NCBI GenBank assembly: GCA_030050125.1
Contig: JASIJN010000398.1
Location: 1-35,565, forward strand
DNA: 35,565 nt
Source of the DNA: Streptosporangiaceae bacterium
Lineage (GTDB): Bacteria; Actinomycetota; Actinomycetes; Streptosporangiales; Streptosporangiaceae
Direction: 5' to 3'
This document shows positions 33,365 to 35,565 of this stretch, piece by piece. The notes under the pieces were generated by a model. The model did not search any database, was not told the origin of the DNA, and saw only the letters and a program-made list of their open reading frames with translations. The position numbers and the translations under genes are program-made. Numbering within the stretch: the first letter of the stretch is position 1; each line of letters begins with the position of its first letter.

Positions 33365-33772
33365 ATGACCGTCCTGCTTGGCCGCCGCGAAGCGTTCAGC
33401 GCCGCGCACCAGTTGTGCGACCCGGACCTGCCCGATGAGGAGAACCGCCGCCTGTTCGGGAAGTGCGCGAACCTGCACGGGCACAACTATGTCCTCGAGG
33501 TCGTCGTGGGCGGCGAGGTCGATCGGGCCAGCGGCTATGTCTTCGACCTGAAGTCACTGTCGGACGTCATTGGCAGCCAGGTCATCCGCGATGTGGATCA
33601 CCGCAACCTGAACACCGACGTCCCCTGGCTCAAGGGACGCATCCCGACCGCCGAGAACCTGGCCCAGGCATTCTGGGAGCGGCTGCGGCCGGAGCTGCCC
33701 GACGGTCTGCTGCGGTCGGTCAGGGTGTGGGAGACCGACAAGAACTGGGCCGAAGTCGGTGACCAGTCCTGA
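33365..33772 (+). CDS. 6-pyruvoyl/6-carboxytetrahydropterin synthase-family protein
   Basis: A 135-aa PTPS/QueD homologue. Zinc ligands are His15 (FSAAHQL), His38 and His40 (LHGHNY); the catalytic cysteine is Cys34 in GKCANLHGH. DVDHRNLN and PTAENLA follow as in the family. These enzymes convert dihydroneopterin triphosphate to 6-pyruvoyl- or 6-carboxy-tetrahydropterin. No queC, queE or queF is adjacent; instead the next two genes are a methyltransferase and a glycosyltransferase, so a modified pterin rather than queuosine is suggested. ATG 33365 has an AGAGGACGAGG-type ribosome-binding site. The stop overlaps the next gene by 14 bases. Confidence 0.92.
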   Translation: MTVLLGRREAFSAAHQLCDPDLPDEENRRLFGKCANLHGHNYVLEVVVGGEVDRASGYVFDLKSLSDVIGSQVIRDVDHRNLNTDVPWLKGRIPTAENLAQAFWERLRPELPDGLLRSVRVWETDKNWAEVGDQS

Positions 33773-34577
33773 GGCTCCGCCCCGGGCGGGCGCGCCGGTG
33801 CCCGGGGCCGCGGACGAGACTGGGCGGGAGCTGCGCAGCCGGTACACGGCCGCGGACCTGGGCGTGTTCACGGGCGACGAGACGAGCCGGTTTGTGCCGC
33901 GCGGGGGCGGTGATCCGCGGCAGGACGTGGCGCTGGCCTGGGAGCTGTTGTACCGGCTGGAACCAGAACTCTACGACCGGCTGGTCAGCGCCGAGCGGCT
34001 GCATCCCGGCGTGGTGGGGTGGCTGCCGCGGGACGTCGACCGGATCGCCGAGGTCGGCGCGGGCACCGGGCGGCTGACGATGGAGCTTCTGGAGCGCGGG
34101 CGGCGCATCGTGGCGGTCGAGCCCGCGCTGCCGCTGCGCCAGATCCTGCGGCGCAAGCTCGCGGCCGCCGACCACGGGGACCGGGTCCATGTGGTCCGCG
34201 GGTTCTTCGACGAGCTTCCGCTGCCCGACGATTTCGCGGGCCTGGTCGTCGCCTGCTCGGCCTTCACTCCCGCGCCCGGGCATGGCGGCGAGCCCGGCCT
34301 GGCCGAGATGGAGCGGGTCTGCGTGCCCGGCGGATGCGTGGCGATCGTCTGGCCGAACCACATGGACTGGCTCAGCGCCCGCGGCTACCGGCATGTCACC
34401 TTCCCCGGGCCGATGGCGGTGGAGTTTGCCAGCTGCCCCGATGCGGTAGAGCTGGCCGAGGTCTTCTTCCCCGAGGCGGTCGGCGAGGTCCGGCGACGCG
34501 GCTCGGGTACCGTCCCGTTCGAGATCCTGGGCATCAATCCGCCGCGCGACCTGGCTTTCAAAGTGCTGGCCGGATGA
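33759..34577 (+). CDS. Class I SAM-dependent methyltransferase in pterin operon
   Basis: A 272-aa methyltransferase: motif [20 protein letters not shown], then [33 protein letters not shown] and [18 protein letters not shown]. It starts with GTG at 33759 inside the end of the PTPS gene, and its TGA overlaps the glycosyltransferase ATG (ATGA), so the three genes are translated as a coupled set. The substrate is unknown; by context it may methylate the pterin or a sugar attached to it. Confidence 0.9.
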   Translation: MTSPEAPPRAGAPVPGAADETGRELRSRYTAADLGVFTGDETSRFVPRGGGDPRQDVALAWELLYRLEPELYDRLVSAERLHPGVVGWLPRDVDRIAEVGAGTGRLTMELLERGRRIVAVEPALPLRQILRRKLAAADHGDRVHVVRGFFDELPLPDDFAGLVVACSAFTPAPGHGGEPGLAEMERVCVPGGCVAIVWPNHMDWLSARGYRHVTFPGPMAVEFASCPDAVELAEVFFPEAVGEVRRRGSGTVPFEILGINPPRDLAFKVLAG

Positions 34578-35565
34578 AGATCGCGCTCATGGCGCCGCTG
34601 GTGACGGCCATCGCAGAGCCGCAGCGCGGCGGTGCGCAGGCGTTCGTGTCCGACCTCGCCCGCGGCCTGGCCGGCCGGGGGCACGAGGTGCACGTCTACG
34701 CCGCCTCCGGGTCGCAGATCCCGGGGGTCGAGGTGATCGACACCGGCATCGATCCCCGGTCCCTGGCGAGCACGCTCTATCGGGCGTCCGGGCCGCCCGC
34801 GGGCGAACCGGGGGAGGCCGGGCCGGCGGCCGTGGCGGCCGGGTCCGCTTTCTGCACCGCTTACACGGCCATGCGGGGCATCGGGTACGACGTGGTCCAC
34901 AATCACGCCTTCGACGCGCCCGCCATCCGGCTCGCCGCGACGCTGGACGCACCGGTGGTGCACACCCTCCACCTGCCTCCGGACAAGACGGTGTCGGCGG
35001 CGCTTCGTGACGTAGCCCGCCGCGGCGGCCCGTCGGCGGTGGCCACCGTATCGGCCTTCCAGGCCGGTGCCTGGCGCCGGGTCGTTCCCGTCGACGCGGT
35101 GCTGCCGCCCTACCCGCCCACCGGCGTCATGAACTGGTCCGCGGCGGCCGGCCGGGGCGCGTTGTTCGCGGGCAGGCTGAGCCCGGAGAAGGGCCCGGCC
35201 GAGGCCATCGACATCGCCCGCGCTGCCGGGATGACGATCGATGTCTACGGCGACGTCTACGATCCTGGATATAGCCGGGAGCAGGTCGACCCGCGGCGAA
35301 GCTGGCCGGGGGTGTCGGTTCGGCCGGGAGTGCCCCGGGCCTGGCTCTGGGAGGCCATGGCCCGGGCGGCCGTGGTGCTGTGTCCCTCCCGCTGGGACGA
35401 GCCCTTCGGGCTCGCGGCCGCGGAGGCGCAGGCGTGCGGTACTCCCGTGGTCGCGTTCCGGCGCGGCGGACTCAGTGAGATGATCATGGACGGGGCGACG
35501 GGTTTCCTGGTGCCGCCCGATGACGTGCATGCCGCCGCCGAGGCGGTGTCCAAGGCGGCCGTGAT
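34574..35565 (+). CDS. Glycosyltransferase family 4-like (GT-B), 3' partial
   Basis: Open from ATG 34574 to the right edge, so the C-terminus is missing. The N-terminus [10 protein letters not shown] with [27 protein letters not shown] is a GT-B acceptor domain, [13 protein letters not shown] follows, and the donor-side signature is present: [13 protein letters not shown], then [20 protein letters not shown] (the E-x7-E pair) and [13 protein letters not shown]. Such enzymes transfer a sugar from a nucleotide sugar with retention. Coupling through ATGA to the methyltransferase and PTPS genes suggests a common pathway, possibly a pterin glycoside. Confidence 0.9.
   Translation, partial: MKIALMAPLVTAIAEPQRGGAQAFVSDLARGLAGRGHEVHVYAASGSQIPGVEVIDTGIDPRSLASTLYRASGPPAGEPGEAGPAAVAAGSAFCTAYTAMRGIGYDVVHNHAFDAPAIRLAATLDAPVVHTLHLPPDKTVSAALRDVARRGGPSAVATVSAFQAGAWRRVVPVDAVLPPYPPTGVMNWSAAAGRGALFAGRLSPEKGPAEAIDIARAAGMTIDVYGDVYDPGYSREQVDPRRSWPGVSVRPGVPRAWLWEAMARAAVVLCPSRWDEPFGLAAAEAQACGTPVVAFRRGGLSEMIMDGATGFLVPPDDVHAAAEAVSKAAV

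Noticed and set aside
1..35565. Search by eye for CRISPR arrays, tRNA genes, transposase genes and terminal inverted repeats
   Set aside because: No regularly spaced repeats, cloverleaf-like segments or transposase motifs were found; the only clear direct repeat is the 19-bp tandem unit at 9009-9046.

Overview
The window is high-GC actinomycete chromosome. The third codon positions are strongly G/C-biased, several genes start with GTG, many promoters look leaderless, and the gene content is typical of soil Actinomycetota: a PPOX/F420-type split barrel, DHA2 exporters, a CehA/McbA hydrolase, Asp-box lipoproteins and gamma-carbonic anhydrase. I cannot name the genus. There is no tRNA, rRNA, CRISPR array or insertion sequence that I can see.

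Region A (1-9013) is the accessory part and looks like an unusual natural-product locus, cut off at the left window edge. In order it holds an EctB-like diaminobutyrate aminotransferase (5' end missing), an RhtA/EamA-type exporter, a possible 74-aa peptide, two overlapping paralogous LanB-like proteins (783 and 769 aa) that have only the glutamylation/aminoacylation-type part and no elimination domain, and a free-standing peptidyl carrier protein. A free-standing condensation domain with an intact HHxxxDG motif is encoded convergently. No adenylation domain, LanC, SpaB_C-type elimination protein, thioesterase or phosphopantetheinyl transferase lies inside the window. A tRNA-dependent LanB/PEARL-type chemistry next to NRPS carrier and condensation parts, supplied with diaminobutyrate, is the most promising candidate for an undescribed system here.

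Region B (9113-13637) is regulatory and redox: an SDR gene divergent from a TetR gene with overlapping inverted-repeat operators, then an XRE regulator with a large unrecognised C-terminal part, divergent from a membrane/coiled-coil protein and a PPOX-fold protein.

Region C (13672-19098) holds a large CehA/McbA-type PHP metallohydrolase with a GNAT acetyltransferase upstream of it, a DHA2 MFS exporter and a small membrane protein.

Region D (19215-24805) has an ArsR-like regulator with a clear leaderless promoter between a class V PLP enzyme (divergent) and a threonine/serine dehydratase-like PLP enzyme. It continues with a seven-Asp-box lipoprotein, a methyltransferase and a nucleotidyltransferase.

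Region E (25022-31796) contains a translationally coupled Rieske pair (one fused to DUF2231), a gamma-carbonic anhydrase-like protein, DUF2784, an orphan family-5 solute-binding lipoprotein closed by a perfect 18-bp inverted-repeat terminator, a 4-TM protein and a small conserved hypothetical.

Region F (31920-35565) has a ferredoxin-reductase-type flavoprotein divergent from a tightly overlapping operon of a 6-pyruvoyl/6-carboxytetrahydropterin synthase homologue, a methyltransferase and a glycosyltransferase (cut by the right edge), which suggests a modified or glycosylated pterin or a related small molecule.
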